Below, piece by piece: positions 1-11,717 of a DNA stretch of 64,000 nucleotides. The stretch covers positions 1 to 64,000 of the forward strand of contig QANU01020706.1 in assembly GCA_003254905.1 (NCBI GenBank), read 5' to 3'. Origin of the DNA: Nissolia schottii (lineage: Eukaryota > Streptophyta > Magnoliopsida > Fabales > Fabaceae). The position numbers and the translations under genes were made by a program. A model generated the notes under the pieces. It saw only the letters and a program-made list of their open reading frames with translations. It made no database searches and was not told the origin of the DNA. Numbering within the stretch: position 1 is the stretch's first letter; each line of letters begins with the position of its first letter.

Positions 1-285
1 AGACTAAGGAAAGCTGATGGTACCCTCTTGAGGCTCATAGTATGGTATTTGATGCTGTATGATAATTGATAGCTGAATTGAATATCCGTGTATGCTGTAT
101 GTCATGAAATAGTATTGACCATGCATGTTATGTGTACTTTATGATGGAATCTGTGCTATGTTATGCATTCACGAGACACTTAGTTAAAGACATGATAAGA
201 AACTCTGAGATAAGTAATTATGCTGAAATGAACCATAGGGAAACTAGCATGTCGTGCTGCATGTACCATTAATGCTGCTGAATAA

Positions 286-375
286 GGGCCAACGCCCACT
301 GCTGCTGAAAATATGGCTATATGCCACATGCTGAAAAGGGCTAAATGCCCCAATACTGAAATTGGCTATATACCA
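286..375. repeat. Array of four short hairpin-forming units
   Basis: Four imperfect inverted repeats follow one another at 286-297 (GGGCCAACGCCC), 314-326 (TGGCTATATGCCA), 338-351 (GGGCTAAATGCCCC) and 363-375 (TGGCTATATACCA). They are spaced 24 to 28 bases apart and separated by GCTGAAA-like linkers. The stems alternate between GGGC/GCCC and TGGC/GCCA. This is seen directly; any function in the transcript of a retroelement would be a guess. Confidence 0.6.
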
Positions 376-702
376 CATGCTGCTGAGGCCGTGATCACGA
401 GAGCCAAATAACAAGCCCATTTCAGTAGGTCGGATAGACATACTGAAGATGGAAGCCCGCCACAGGTGGTGTCGACATGGCATACCTGGAGGTGTGCGAT
501 TACCACGCCTATGCATTGTCGTACGGGGGCAAGCTTAGGTGGGGGTACAATACCAGCCCACTGTCGAGGGGTCCCTAGGGGCACACGGCAGGTGGAAGCC
601 CACCGCAATAATGTCCAGACAGTGTCGGCCTATACTGAGGGTGTGAGGTTATTCCGTCATACTAGTGTCAACAGTGGACATTACTATGGTGGGAATAACA
701 TC

Positions 703-831
703 TATTCTGTTATGCTGTTGTATTCTGTTATGCTGCTGTATTCTGTCATGTTTATGCTGATGATTCTGCTACATGTATTCTGCTGAACTCTGTTATGTCT
801 GTATTCTGCTGAATTCTGTTATGTCTGTATT
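703..831. repeat. Degenerate minisatellite (TATTCTGTTATGCTG-like)
   Basis: The word TATTCTGTTATGCTG and close variants (TATTCTGCTGAA, ATTCTGTTATGTCTG) recur about seven times in tandem. It lies inside the repeat-rich left end and has no coding potential. Confidence 0.6.
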
Positions 832-1320
832 AGACGATTATGTGATGCACGTTCTGGTGATTCTGATATGCTGAATGCCCTCTGATTATATGCTGTTATT
901 TAATTTGATTGAAATGTATAATCTGCTATTATGCCGTACCGTCAAAGAGCACGCTCAAGACGGTTTATACGAAATGTTAATCAGCACGAGAATGTAGTAA
1001 GCAAGAGTAGTTCCCCTGTCACATGTTAATGCTGATAAAGCCGTTCAGATAGGCCAGATAATAAAGAGTAGGCTGATTAGTATGTATGTTCACTAGAGAT
1101 CTCTGAGAGGCCTGAAGTCCGACATAATCTGATGTACGACTCAGGAACTAAGGTTATTTCCACTGAGAACCTACCGTTCTCATTCCCTACTGTTCTATGA
1201 CTTTAGGTACCGAAGAGGATGAATCATATTTTGAGGATGCAGAAGAGCCGCCAGATGAGCCATGAGCGGCTAGGAGATAGATAGATGGTTATGTTTTGCC
1301 AGGGGCTTATTGAGTAGCAT

Positions 1321-2182
1321 TCCAGTAGTCCTTGTGTTTTGATGCTGTATATGCTGGATTATGTATTTAATGGTTTGATCTATGTATATTTATGTATATC
1401 TTACACTCTATGACTTTGTATGATGGACCCACTGGGTGTACATTACAGGTTCTATTTCTCATAATGTTATCCGCTTTGTTATTATATTTGTTTATTCCCA
1501 ACGCATGACTCTATTTTATTATTAATGCGGTACAAGCAAAAGTTTAAAACGGGTCCTTATTTTATGAGCAATGACTATTTTCAAAAGATAACTATGGACT
1601 AAGGTATTTCGACCAGGTAGACAACAACTTAGTGAGCTTTGTTTACTACGTACGGGTAAACAGTTAGCTAGGATGTTTCATTGTGCCATTGATTTTGAAA
1701 ATTGGGTTTGCTTCAGTAAAGTAGCTAATCTAACATATGACTTATGCACAACTTAAAAGTTATTTTATGTGGACAAAAAGTAGGGTGTTTCCTCAATTTT
1801 ATATGGCAACAGAATTTTACTTCAACAATGTAGATTGTCATTAAATGCATTCCCAATCGCTTTGCAGAGCTCGCTATTGATGATATGTAAAAAAAATTTA
1901 TGAATTTTTAAAGACTATCAATTTGTCTTCCAAAAAGTGTTTTAGCAGCACATCTTATACAAGACCTTTGCATATTGTCACATATTGTCTAGGTGACAAT
2001 CTCTTAATGAAGTATTACTCTAAAAGTCCTATTCAATTTAGTTTACCCTAATTTAATTATCTAATCTACTTTCACTTCTTCCCATTATCCTCCTAAAACC
2101 CCTTTTTTTCTAATCTAGTTTCTAATAATCGTTGCTACAATTACATTATTTTTACTTTTATGATGATTAATGATGTGTCTCC
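1321..2182. other. Intergenic, no recognised feature
   Basis: AT-rich spacer with no gene-like frame, RNA gene or clear repeat that I could recognise on either strand. Confidence 0.5.
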
Positions 2183-2490
2183 CCATCGCATAACGGGTTG
2201 GCTAACAAGTGTTTTGAACATTTGTTGAAGGGAGGGCCCCAATTGGTAGAAAAAAAACCCGCAACTCCTTGGGGTTATCCTGTACTTGGAAGAAGTAGAA
2301 AAATGAATAAATATAGTGATAATTTGATTCTTCGTCGCCGTAGTAAATAGTAGAGAAAATAGAATTTGTTTCTTCGTCTTTACAAAACAAAATAGGAGGA
2401 ATTAATCGTGATACGCTCACTAAAAAAAAAATCCTTTTGTAATGAACCATCGCATAACGGGTTGGCTAGCAAGTGTTTTGAACATTTGTT
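2183..2490. repeat. 44-bp direct repeat bracketing a plastid DNA insert
   Basis: A 44-base sequence beginning CCATCGCATAACGGGTTGG occurs at 2183-2226 and again in the same orientation at 2447-2490. The copies differ at one base (GCTAAC versus GCTAGC). The left copy abuts the plastid-derived segment exactly, and the right copy begins about five bases after it ends. The simplest reading is that the target was duplicated when the insert was captured, probably during repair of a staggered break. A transposon-type target duplication is usually far shorter. Confidence 0.85.
2227..2441 (+). pseudogene. rpl2-rps19 (NUPT): Nuclear plastid DNA fragment: rpl2 3' end, spacer, rps19 5' end
   Basis: Read on the plus strand from 2227, the frame gives the C-terminus of chloroplast ribosomal protein L2. 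It contains [17 protein letters not shown] and then [14 protein letters not shown] followed by two TAG stops. After a roughly 60-base AT-rich spacer with a GGAGG-like site, a GTG start gives the opening of ribosomal protein S19 (RSLKK) before plastid homology stops. The order rpl2-rps19 and the GTG start of rps19 are standard in land-plant chloroplast genomes. The fragment is too short to make either protein. The rpl2 frame is still uninterrupted, which suggests a fairly recent transfer. Confidence 0.9.
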
Positions 2491-4116
2491 AAAAAATAAA
2501 TAGAAATAAAAAGTTTTCATTAAAAACACGTGTTTTTAAAAAGAATATTTCTATGCTAACCCTCCTTTTGTCTAAAATACCAGCTTCCTGCCAAAATCTT
2601 GAAACAATCTTACGAGAACGCAATGGACCTCATGGTCACACCGTCCTAGTAGTAGGAGTTAGAAATTGTTATATTATCATATATAATATATAATGCTATC
2701 TCTTCAAGTAACGTGCTTTGGTTATCATCATCAAATAATGATCTTAGGTTATTTTTTATTTAACCTCTGTACTGATTCTTGATCCTCTCTCTGCCATCTC
2801 CCATATGTTACAACTTCAAAATGAATAAATAAATACCAAAATTAAACCTAACTTCAGGGTAAGGTGTAATACAGCTCCTCACAGCCACTAAATGTATTTT
2901 TATGCACTGGTCTACGATTATAAACCAATAAGTCCATTGCCAAAAGATGAAGTTATGTAACATTTTGTTTAGTGGACCAGCGAAGAATTATAACACACTT
3001 TAGTTTTTGTAGTTTATCAAGTCAAGTAATCATCAATATTAGAAATTGTAGAGAGTTTTTTTTGGGTCGAATGTCGCGACAATTTTCTTTTTGAGCTCAA
3101 TGTCGTGACAATTTTATAAAGTAATGTTCATTTAGATTGGTGTAAAGAAGATTCAGAATTAATTGGTGTTTAGACTCTAGAATAGATTATCGATCAGATC
3201 ATATATATTTCATCACCTGAATCAAATATTGAAATTGAATCAAGGTGTGGGATGAAGAGAAATAGATATTACTATACATGTAACGTTCATATGTGTGAGG
3301 TGAGTGGTTAAGAAGAATGAATGATTAGGGTTGCAGTTGCACATACGCTACGCCGTCTCTCCATCCCCAACTACACAAATTAACCCATGAAAGATTCACA
3401 CATAGGGGTTGGTTGGCTCGCGTTTCTAATTTTGGTTAACAAACAGACCACAATGAATGAAAGGAAGGGAGTTTTGCTACCTACACTCCACTCCTAATCA
3501 CGGATGGTGGACTCGCGTAACACAACCAACTCAGCATTTTCATGATTTTATTTATGGTTTTTTTCAGCTGCCGTGGAAATGACTACTATAATTTTAGGTT
3601 ACCCTACTTTTTGATACTTTTGTGGTAGGGTAATGTTATTTATAGTATCTTATAATAGTAAGATATCTCTTAAATATTGAGAGGAGATAATTATTTTTTT
3701 TTCTTGTGCATTTTATTATTGGATAAAGTAAAATGTAATAAATAAATATAAATAAAAATGAATGGTGAAATAAAAGAAAATTTCTTTTTGGTGGAGCAAA
3801 ATATTTTGCCTTTGGGCCACACTCGTCATCATATAATATTATATATCTTTATCACGTGTGTCACTTTATTTTCCACTTTCTATCGCAAATAGCATTACTA
3901 ATTCGTATTCAAAACTTGAATTTGCAAAATGCGGAATGCCTGCCCTAAAAGAAAGAGAATAAATAATAAATAAATATTGATAAAATTAACAATTCAATTT
4001 TCCATCCAAGTTATTCATTTTCTTTTTCCCAATCTCCCAATGTATGAGAAAAAGAAGCCAAAAAAAGAAAAAAGTGAAATATTTCTGTAATTTACTAGCT
4101 GCACATATGATCATAT
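2491..4116. other. Intergenic / subtilase 3' flank
   Basis: AT-rich spacer downstream of the protease gene. The only notable structure is a pair of similar words about 30 bases apart at 3064-3118, built around the palindromes TGTCGCGACA and TGTCGTGACA, each followed by ATTTT. No gene-like frame was seen. Confidence 0.5.
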
Positions 4117-6727
4117 CTAACCTTTGACCCCGCCAACTACAATTGGACTCCTCACGAAATGCTTGCCATCCGACCACGTCAGCCCTCCAAACACCACAGA
4201 CAAACCTGGCCTCGCAACCTCAATTGTCAACTTAAAGGTCTTCTCTTGGCCAAGTTTATCAAATTTCAAGACATTAGGCTTCACAGAGATTTTAAGGCCA
4301 GAGGGTGCATGGAGACTTGCAACGTAAGTGGCCGGTGAACCAACATTCTTCACCCTCCTGGTCAAAGTGACCGAGCCGTATAGCTTAGGTATTGAAATTG
4401 AAGGGTAGTTGAAATCCAAGATGCCCATTGAATCAGGACAACGATGGGATGCACCAGAGAAAATGTTTATCTGTGTCTTGTTGTAACCAATGGCACAAAG
4501 GAAGTTTAGGTAATCACGGGTGGTTAAGTCATAGACCAAGCCAGGGTCCACGGCACGGTTTGGTCTGACGTGGCCAAAACCATAGGCGAATGGTGTTGCC
4601 GTAACGAAATCGCCATCAAGTATTGGCTCACCTGTATTGTCCCTAGTCCTAGCTGAAAACATTCCAAAGGAAACAATCAGCATCATATAAGATATTGCAA
4701 AGTCAACCATTTAAAGATGTATTAAAAAACCAAAAGCGCTAGCTACCGGATGTCATGATTGCAGACTTAATAGCTGATGGGGACCAGTCAGGGTGGAGGG
4801 TCTTGAGGAGGCCAGTGATTCCGGCGACATGAGGGCATGACATAGATGTTCCGGACATTGTGATGAAAGGAACCCTGCGCTTGTCAAAGCTCATGCCTGT
4901 GGGGCTAACCCCTCCTGAGTAGGCAGCAATAATGTTGACACCGGGAGCCGTCACATCAGGCTGAACAAGAAGAAGAATGAATATGATGTCAAAAATGAAA
5001 CCAGGATTCTTACTTAGAGCAATGGAGGCAAACCTTAAGGATCTCTGGTGTGATAGTGTTGGGGCCTCGGGAGGAGAAAGATGCCATGTATGGAGCAGGC
5101 TTTACATGCAGCTTGGTTTGTGGTGGATGAATATATCCCAGCGGATTCCTGTTTATATATATATATATATTAGCAATGATAGTAATTGAAGGAACAAGGA
5201 ATTGTGAGTGTAATCAAGTGTATGAGACATGAGAGTTAAAGTACTTGGTGGAATTGATGTAGGCAAAGAGCGAGAGACCATCTGCGTAATTAATTTGAGA
5301 TGCAGGCAGGAAATGAGGATCAGCAATGAGCTCATTACCACTGGCCTTATCATTGCAAAGAACCATCCCAGCTGCACCAGCCCTCAAGGCAACAAGGCTC
5401 TTGTCAACTCTTGCCGTCACGCCTCTACGGCACACCAGTATCTTGCCCCTCGCCTTCTCAGGGTCAATTGTTCCTTCCTCACACAGAGTGGCGTTTCCAA
5501 CCGGGGCATCACCCAACCTTGCATCTGCAGAAGTAATGAGAGGGTACAACTTGTCTTGAGGCAATGCATGAGAGAGGCTTGCTCCCTTGAAACGCTCTCC
5601 ATTCATGAGTTCAACAACGGTATCAAACTCTCTGTCCAAGGTGCTAGCACCAACTGTTAGTATCCAAGGGGCAACATTGGAGACAGTTCCAGGCGTTGGT
5701 CCAGAGTTTCCGGCAGAGCAAACTACGGGGATGCCCTTGTGAACAGCGTGGAATGCCCCAATGGAAAGGCCATCTTCAAAGTAATCACTAGGATCACCTC
5801 CAAGAGATAAGGAAACAACATCAACACCGTCATGAATGGCCATGTCAAAAGCTGCCATGATGTCAGCATCAAAGCACTCGTTGCCATCAATTGGGGTCCA
5901 GCAAACCTTGTAAGTGGCAACCCTGGCTCTAGGAGAGCCACCTTCGGCTGTTCCGTTGCCTAAGCCAAACACGTTTGCATCTGGAACAAAGTTGCCTCCC
6001 ATTGTTGACAGTGTGTGAGATCCATGGCCTTCGTAGTCTCGTGCTGTCTTCAGCTTGCTATCTTTCATTGCCCTTGCCCCCACATAGGATGCATAACCTT
6101 TGTTGAAGTACCTTGCTCCTATCAGCTTCCTGCATTATTTCAATTTTATTAAAGTGCACAACAACTAAAAATTCTTTTCTTCTCTCTGGATTCATGTTCC
6201 GCATTCCCCTGCATACATATTAATTATATTCAGGACATTGAATTTTAGAATCATGAGATGGCTGCTTTAAATTTCTACTATTTTATTTTGTTAGCTTATA
6301 TAATTGGTTTAGCTGGAGGATATTTTAGCATTCTAATAATGGAACTAGATTAGATAAGCATAGTACTACTCTTCAACAAACTGAAGCGGTAGTACATTTT
6401 TGAAGAGATAAATCTAAAAACAGCAAAACCTTTTCTGACCTCAGAAAGTAGAGTCTATAAATATGAAAAGATGAGGTGGAAACTGTATGAAAGGTGAAAA
6501 AGAATGGCACCAATAAGAAAAGATGAGGTGGAAAACTGCATGGAAGGTGAAAAGGAATTGAATCACCTATTGCAAGAGAAGCCATCATCGCTCTGACACG
6601 ATCCTTTCCACCTTGAAGGAATGGGACCCATCCCCTCATCTCTAAAGCTAGGTGATTCCGGCCATACACCTGCACGTAAATTTCAATCAACCTTTCATGA
6701 AAAAACAATATAATATGTAAAAGGAAT

Positions 6728-6768
<41 letters not shown>

Positions 6769-7913
6769 AACCACACTGTTTCTTAGAAAATTAGAAAAAT
6801 TACACAAATTGCTATTTAAAAGGATTTGTTGAAAAAGAAAAAGAAAAAAAAAACACATAATTGGTCACGGGGTGATTTGTCACACATCAAAGGGTCGAGG
6901 CCAAAGTGATTGACATGGCAGCAAAACAAGACAGAAGATGCTTTTCACAAAGAGAAATGGATAGTGTGACTGCACATTTTTCATATTTATATTGTTATTT
7001 TACTAACTAAAGAACGCGGGTGACAATGCAACAATGACACATAACAGAGGAAAGATATGGTACTTTCATTAGTCAGCACAAAATATGAAATGGGACCTTT
7101 CAAATATTTTAACTTTCATTATAGTATAGTCTAATGAATAACGACACTTTTTCAATGATGGAAGCAAAATTACCAGTGTCAAGGTTGGCAACAATAGTGT
7201 CTTCACCAAATCTGCCTTTGCTGAAGAGGGAATCACGGCTAATGACACCATTCTGCTTCTCCAGTGACATGAATTCCCACGAACGAGTAGTGTGTAGTTT
7301 CCTTCCTTTGTTTAAGAACACTGACACAACGCTTGGATGCCCTGCATCAAACAGAGACAACATTAACTTCGGTTAAGGTTGAAACTTTATCATTCACCAC
7401 AAACAAGGAAAGGAATTTCTCTGGTACTAATTACTTGCAATGTCAACAGCCTCTTCATCGCTGAGCATGGCAGCAAAGCCATTGATGTGCCTTGTGTATG
7501 AATAGATGATTGCTTCTTTTGCTTTCTCAGAACTGCATGGCATGCCAATGTTAACCCAGAGATATACAACAAAAGGAAAAAAAGTGAATGCAAGTAGTGT
7601 GTACCTTCCCAAATAGGATCCAAGGAATTCATGATGTGTATCTGTAACTCGATCAAAATCAGCATCTGTAGCTCCTGCACCGTGCTTGTGTGATCCCAAG
7701 TACACTATGTATGACTTTTTACCATCAACCAGAGAAAGAAAAGAAAGAATTGACCCAATAGTAAGCAAAAAAGAATGAGTGGCTAATTTTGCACAACAAT
7801 TGAAGTGTGTGTGACATAAAGCTTACCTTTTTATCTGCAAAAGCAGGTGCTTGGAAGAGAAAAAAGATAAGCAAGGATAATAAGAGGGAAACTGAAAGCT
7901 TTCCGCGCCACAT
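4117..7913 (-). CDS. SBT5.4: Subtilisin-like serine protease, SBT5.4-like (9 exons)
   Basis: Secreted plant subtilase. Exons in transcript order: 7827-7913, 7605-7714, 7435-7532, 7174-7341, 6567-6669, 5245-6129, 5034-5148, 4747-4960, 4117-4652. All are GT-AG and give 771 aa. A signal peptide (about 1-26, ending QAPAFA) precedes an I9 inhibitor prodomain (about 30-115, [13 protein letters not shown]). The catalytic triad is complete: Asp153 in ANLDTG, His224 in GHGSHT and Ser561 in SGTSMSCPH, with oxyanion Asn330 in CSAGNSGP. A protease-associated domain lies between His and Ser (about 365-480), and a fibronectin-III-like tail follows (about 665-771). Such enzymes process peptides in the apoplast; the substrate here is unknown. 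The family assignment is firm. The SBT5.4 rather than SBT5.3 (AIR3) label rests on remembered resemblance. The exon 2 acceptor (GTAAAAAG) has a weak pyrimidine tract but is the one that keeps frame. Confidence 0.94.
6734..6763. repeat. (AT)n microsatellite in subtilase intron 4
   Basis: An uninterrupted run of about 15 AT dinucleotides lies in the intron between exons 4 and 5 of the subtilase gene, a likely length-polymorphic marker. Confidence 0.9.
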
Positions 7914-10170
7914 TGTGCTTTGAAGGGTGACGAGTCAGTTGCTCTTTTATCAAAAGAAACAGATAAAAGAGTCCACTGTTCTTTCAAACAAGGGTCTCCC
8001 ACTACTACTGAGGGAAACAAGAATCTGCGTATAGATTTGAATTGAAAAAGCTCTTAATAATAATAATAATAGGGGTAAAGAAGAGTCCCACGCCGCAAAT
8101 GATGGAAATCTCATAGTGATCATTTTATTTTTTCAGTTAGCATACAAGATTTTAGCCAAATACAGTTGCTAGATAAACTGTTCCAGAGATATATATCAGA
8201 AAATTTTATGTAGAGAAATCCTCTTCACTCTCAAGAGAAGCAGTGAGTATTTACAGTTGTACTAGTGCATTCTTGTAAAAAAAAAAAAAAAAAAAGGCTT
8301 TTTTAAACTGGTGGTGTGTCATCATTCATCAATGTTGTAACCATGCTGATGCACACACCACGAGAGGTTCTCTTTTCTGTCCTTTTTTGTTTTAAAGAAA
8401 AAACATCTTTTTTCCTCCAAACATAATAGACAGAAAGAGGTGCGTTGGTTTTGCTTTGTGGTCATGTCATCAAAGGCGTCTGCGTGATTTTTACATAATA
8501 TATTATGTCAGTGATTTGTTTTTGATCCAAACGAAGGAACATAAGCAAATTGAATTTGATTGATTCCTAATTTACCAGCTAGTACTATGCACACCCCAGA
8601 GAGGCATGCTAAAAGGGAACCCCCCTCCCCCCCCTATGTTCAATGATAGATTAAACTCGGTTTCCTATTGAATTATGCATCGAAGCCTATTTGCATACAA
8701 ACCAAACAATGAAATCACATGATGTGTACATAACATTTCAGGAAAAAAAAGAAAACAAAAGCATTGGAAGACTAACCTCAAGTCATATATATGAAAATAA
8801 CACTCTTTTTAAGTGTGTTTAGACTAATGACTTTATGCTTTATTTATAGAGTTAGATTATGCTGATAAAAGAAACTAACTCTTATCTTCATGAGAGAATA
8901 TCTCTGCTATTTTAACTATCTCTATCTTATCTCTTTAGATGATTTAAATTTTTAAAAATTAAATCAAACGCACTAATTCATCCAATTTGGCAAACATTCT
9001 CAAAGTTACTGGATATTGTTGGTAACTATGAGAATGACCATTCTTTATTCATTAGACTAATTTGACGCCCTCCTATATCGTAGCTCTGGCCCCATCCAGC
9101 TCCAATCATGTATGATTGAGATATTATATTTGAGTTGGATTGGAGCTTCTTCATCTTTTTCCCTTCCTCACTATTTTTTATCTCTCTTATCTACTTTCCT
9201 ATCTTTGCTTTTCTTGGTTAGACCGCATGTGCTACATGCCCGTATCAATGCCTCTGATGTGAAGGAAGATGCTTTACACTCTACAGTGCAGGAAGGTTGA
9301 TAGCACAAATCTTAATATATATGATATGTGTAGGATTTATCTATCTATCATATACCATTTATATCTATAGGTAAAAAAGTAATCATATATATTAAGATAA
9401 ACCAACCCTAGCTTTATCTTCTTTATTTTGAACTGAACAGCCATGAGGCATCCCATCATCCTTGACATTATCTATAGTCCTCCATCCATGCATAATAGGA
9501 AAACACACACACACACACGTGTTCATGTATATAGGTCTTCCACTACTACGCCTGCATTGGTAAATTGGTATCATTTTATTTCCCCTTTCTCTGCATGCAA
9601 AATTGAGGTACACCCTAATGTTCTTGACGGTGAAGAATGGCCATCATCAGGGTTAGCCAATAAACGATTTATACAAACAACGGTTTAAGACTTTGTTGCA
9701 AGCTAGCAGAAGAAGAGCATATATATGAGTATGATAGTTGCCCTTGCACATCATCTTTGCGCTAGTTCATCGGTCATCATCCATTCAACACCATCGGTTG
9801 GCAGGAGATGCCCATCATTCAATTATAAGTAGGTGCATTATTTTGGATTCTGATTCTTGTGTGTCAAAATTCAAAGGCTCAATATCAATTTTGTGATTTT
9901 TATTTTTTTCATCTTGTTTGGTTTTGAAAAACCATTATTCTGAAAATCAATTTTAGCTTCTACAATTAATTCCACAAAAAATCAGCAATGAATTATTTTT
10001 ATGGTCACCTCAGATTAATTATGTCAATTATTTTTTGAATATACATATTGAAACATAAATTAATAAAATTAATAACATCAATCATCAATTTTGTAAAAGT
10101 AGAACCAAACACGAATTAGGATTAAAGAATTTCATAGGTAAGAAAGTTCTCACCTTAATTAATTGAGTAG
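7914..10170. other. Intergenic, subtilase upstream region
   Basis: Holds the promoter and 5' UTR of the minus-strand subtilase next to 7914. I see an A-run at 8277-8296 and a short (AC)n run near 9501-9519. Small frames such as 9112-9300 have no recognisable domain. No gene is supported. Confidence 0.5.
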
Positions 10171-11717
10171 TGCTACAATTACACTCTTAAAACATACACC
10201 CGTATTATAATACGGTGGGCCCCTCAAATAACTGTCCCGTCCACTTTCTCTCCCACTCTTAGCCACAAGCGTGTGAACTCACGCACATCACAAAACCTTT
10301 CCACTTCCACTTCCTTCTGTTTTCTCTCTTCTCTCTCGTCGCTCTCATCTCTCATCACTATCATCCTTCGTTCTTTCTTCACTCTCGTCATCGTCATCTC
10401 TCATCTCTCATCCCCCTCTTCACTCTCATACTCATATAAAAGATTGTGCATTCAAATCACATATGTTAGATTCTGCACTAAAATCTGATATGTTTGAATA
10501 AAATCACAGTGTTGTAAACAAATGCTTAATGTTTGTGCATAAGGTCATATAATGTTTGTGCACATTGTCATATAATGTTTGTGCATTAAAAATCTAATAT
10601 CAAAATCTACAAAAAATATTTAACTATACATTAAGTAATATGCATAAATGTAAAGTTTATGCATTAGAATGTATAAAAATGTGTGTGCACATATATGTGA
10701 ACTAATTTTTATAAAGTTTGTCCACTAAAAATGTATAAATATTGTGAACTTATTTATGTTTGAATAAAATCACAGTGCTGTAAACAAGTGCTTAATGTTT
10801 GTGCACAAGGTCATATAATGTTTGCGCATATTGTCATATAATGTTTGTGCACTAAAAATCTGATATCATAATCTACAAAAATGTTTAACTATACATTAAG
10901 TAATATGCATGAATGTAAAGTTTATGCATTAGAATGTATAAAAGTGTGTGTGCACATGTATGTGAACTAATTTTTATAAAGTTTGTCCACTAAAAATGTA
11001 TAAATATTGTGAACTTATTTATGTTTGAATAAAATTACAGTGCTGTAAACAAGTGCTTAATGTTTGTGCACAAGGTCATATNTAAAGTTTATGCATTAGA
11101 ATGTATAAAAGTGTCTGTGCACATGTATGTGAACTAATTTTTATAAACTTTGTCCACTAAAAATGTATAAATATTGTAAAATTATTTATGTTTGAATAAA
11201 ATCACAGTGTTGTAAACAAGTGATTAATGTTTGTGCATAAGGTCATATAACGTTTGTGCACATCATCCTATAATATTTGTGCACTAAAAATCTGATATTA
11301 TATTCTGTAATATTACTTTGTGCACTCCATTCAGATTTCATATTCTGCAACATAGACCCTTACCACCATTGTTAAAGATAGATCTCATCTATTTTAAAAA
11401 GAAAACCAACATTTTATTATCTTAATTTCATTTTAATCAAATTTGACATGATAAGAGAATGAAGATGAGAGGAGGATGAGAAGGATGATGATGATGAGAT
11501 GATGAAATAATGACGATGATGACGATGATGAACATAACAGAACAAAGATGAGAGATTGAAGATGATAAGTGAAAACGATGACGAGAATGTGGTTCGGGAT
11601 TGAGCGCGCGTTGTGTATAATTATACGTTTTACGTATAATCATCATTAATTGCGTATAAAACCGTATAAAAGAGTGGTGTATGTACGAGTGTATGGTTTA
11701 GGGGTGTACATGAAGCA
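10171..11717 (+). mobile_element. Non-autonomous TIR transposon, copy 1
   Basis: The left end (TGCTACAATTACACTCTTAA from 10171) and the reverse complement of the right end (TGCTTCATGTACACCCCTAA from 11717 inward) align over about 35 bases, giving imperfect terminal inverted repeats. Next to the left end lies a CT-rich stretch, then about 266-bp tandem repeats (10493-11305), then a GATGATGAG-rich stretch leading to the right end. There is no transposase frame. Two relatives are at 16466-17290 (inverted) and 54946-56066. I could not find a convincing target-site duplication, so the superfamily (Mutator-like or other) is undecided. It ends about 1.8 kb before the phosphofructokinase start. Confidence 0.75.
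10493..11305 (+). repeat. Tandem repeat with ~266-bp unit inside the TIR element
   Basis: Units begin with TTTGAATAAAAT at 10493, 10759, 11024 and 11191. The first two are 266 and 265 bp and nearly identical. The third is only 167 bp and contains the single N at 11082. The fourth is partial. Each unit carries the words AATGTTTGTGCA and GGTCATATAATG several times. The same unit recurs once fully (264 bp, from 55351) and once partially in copy 3 of the element. Confidence 0.9.

Larger units (their letters stand above)
1..1320. repeat. Retroelement-like repetitive stretch, no intact gene
   Basis: No open frame here looks like a protein. The stretch is built of short repeated words (variants of TGCTGTAT, ATTCTGTTATG and GCTGAAA) and contains a hairpin-unit array and a minisatellite, listed separately. 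This texture is common in the long terminal repeats and untranslated tails of plant Ty3/gypsy elements. I see no primer-binding site, no polypurine tract next to an LTR end, and no gag or pol frame, so the element class is an inference and both borders are unknown; the left one may lie outside the window. A short acidic reading frame near 1198-1265 is not recognisable. Confidence 0.35.

Noticed and set aside
4124..5660. Plus-strand frames opposite the subtilase exons
   Set aside because: They are antisense shadows of exons with intact catalytic motifs on the minus strand.
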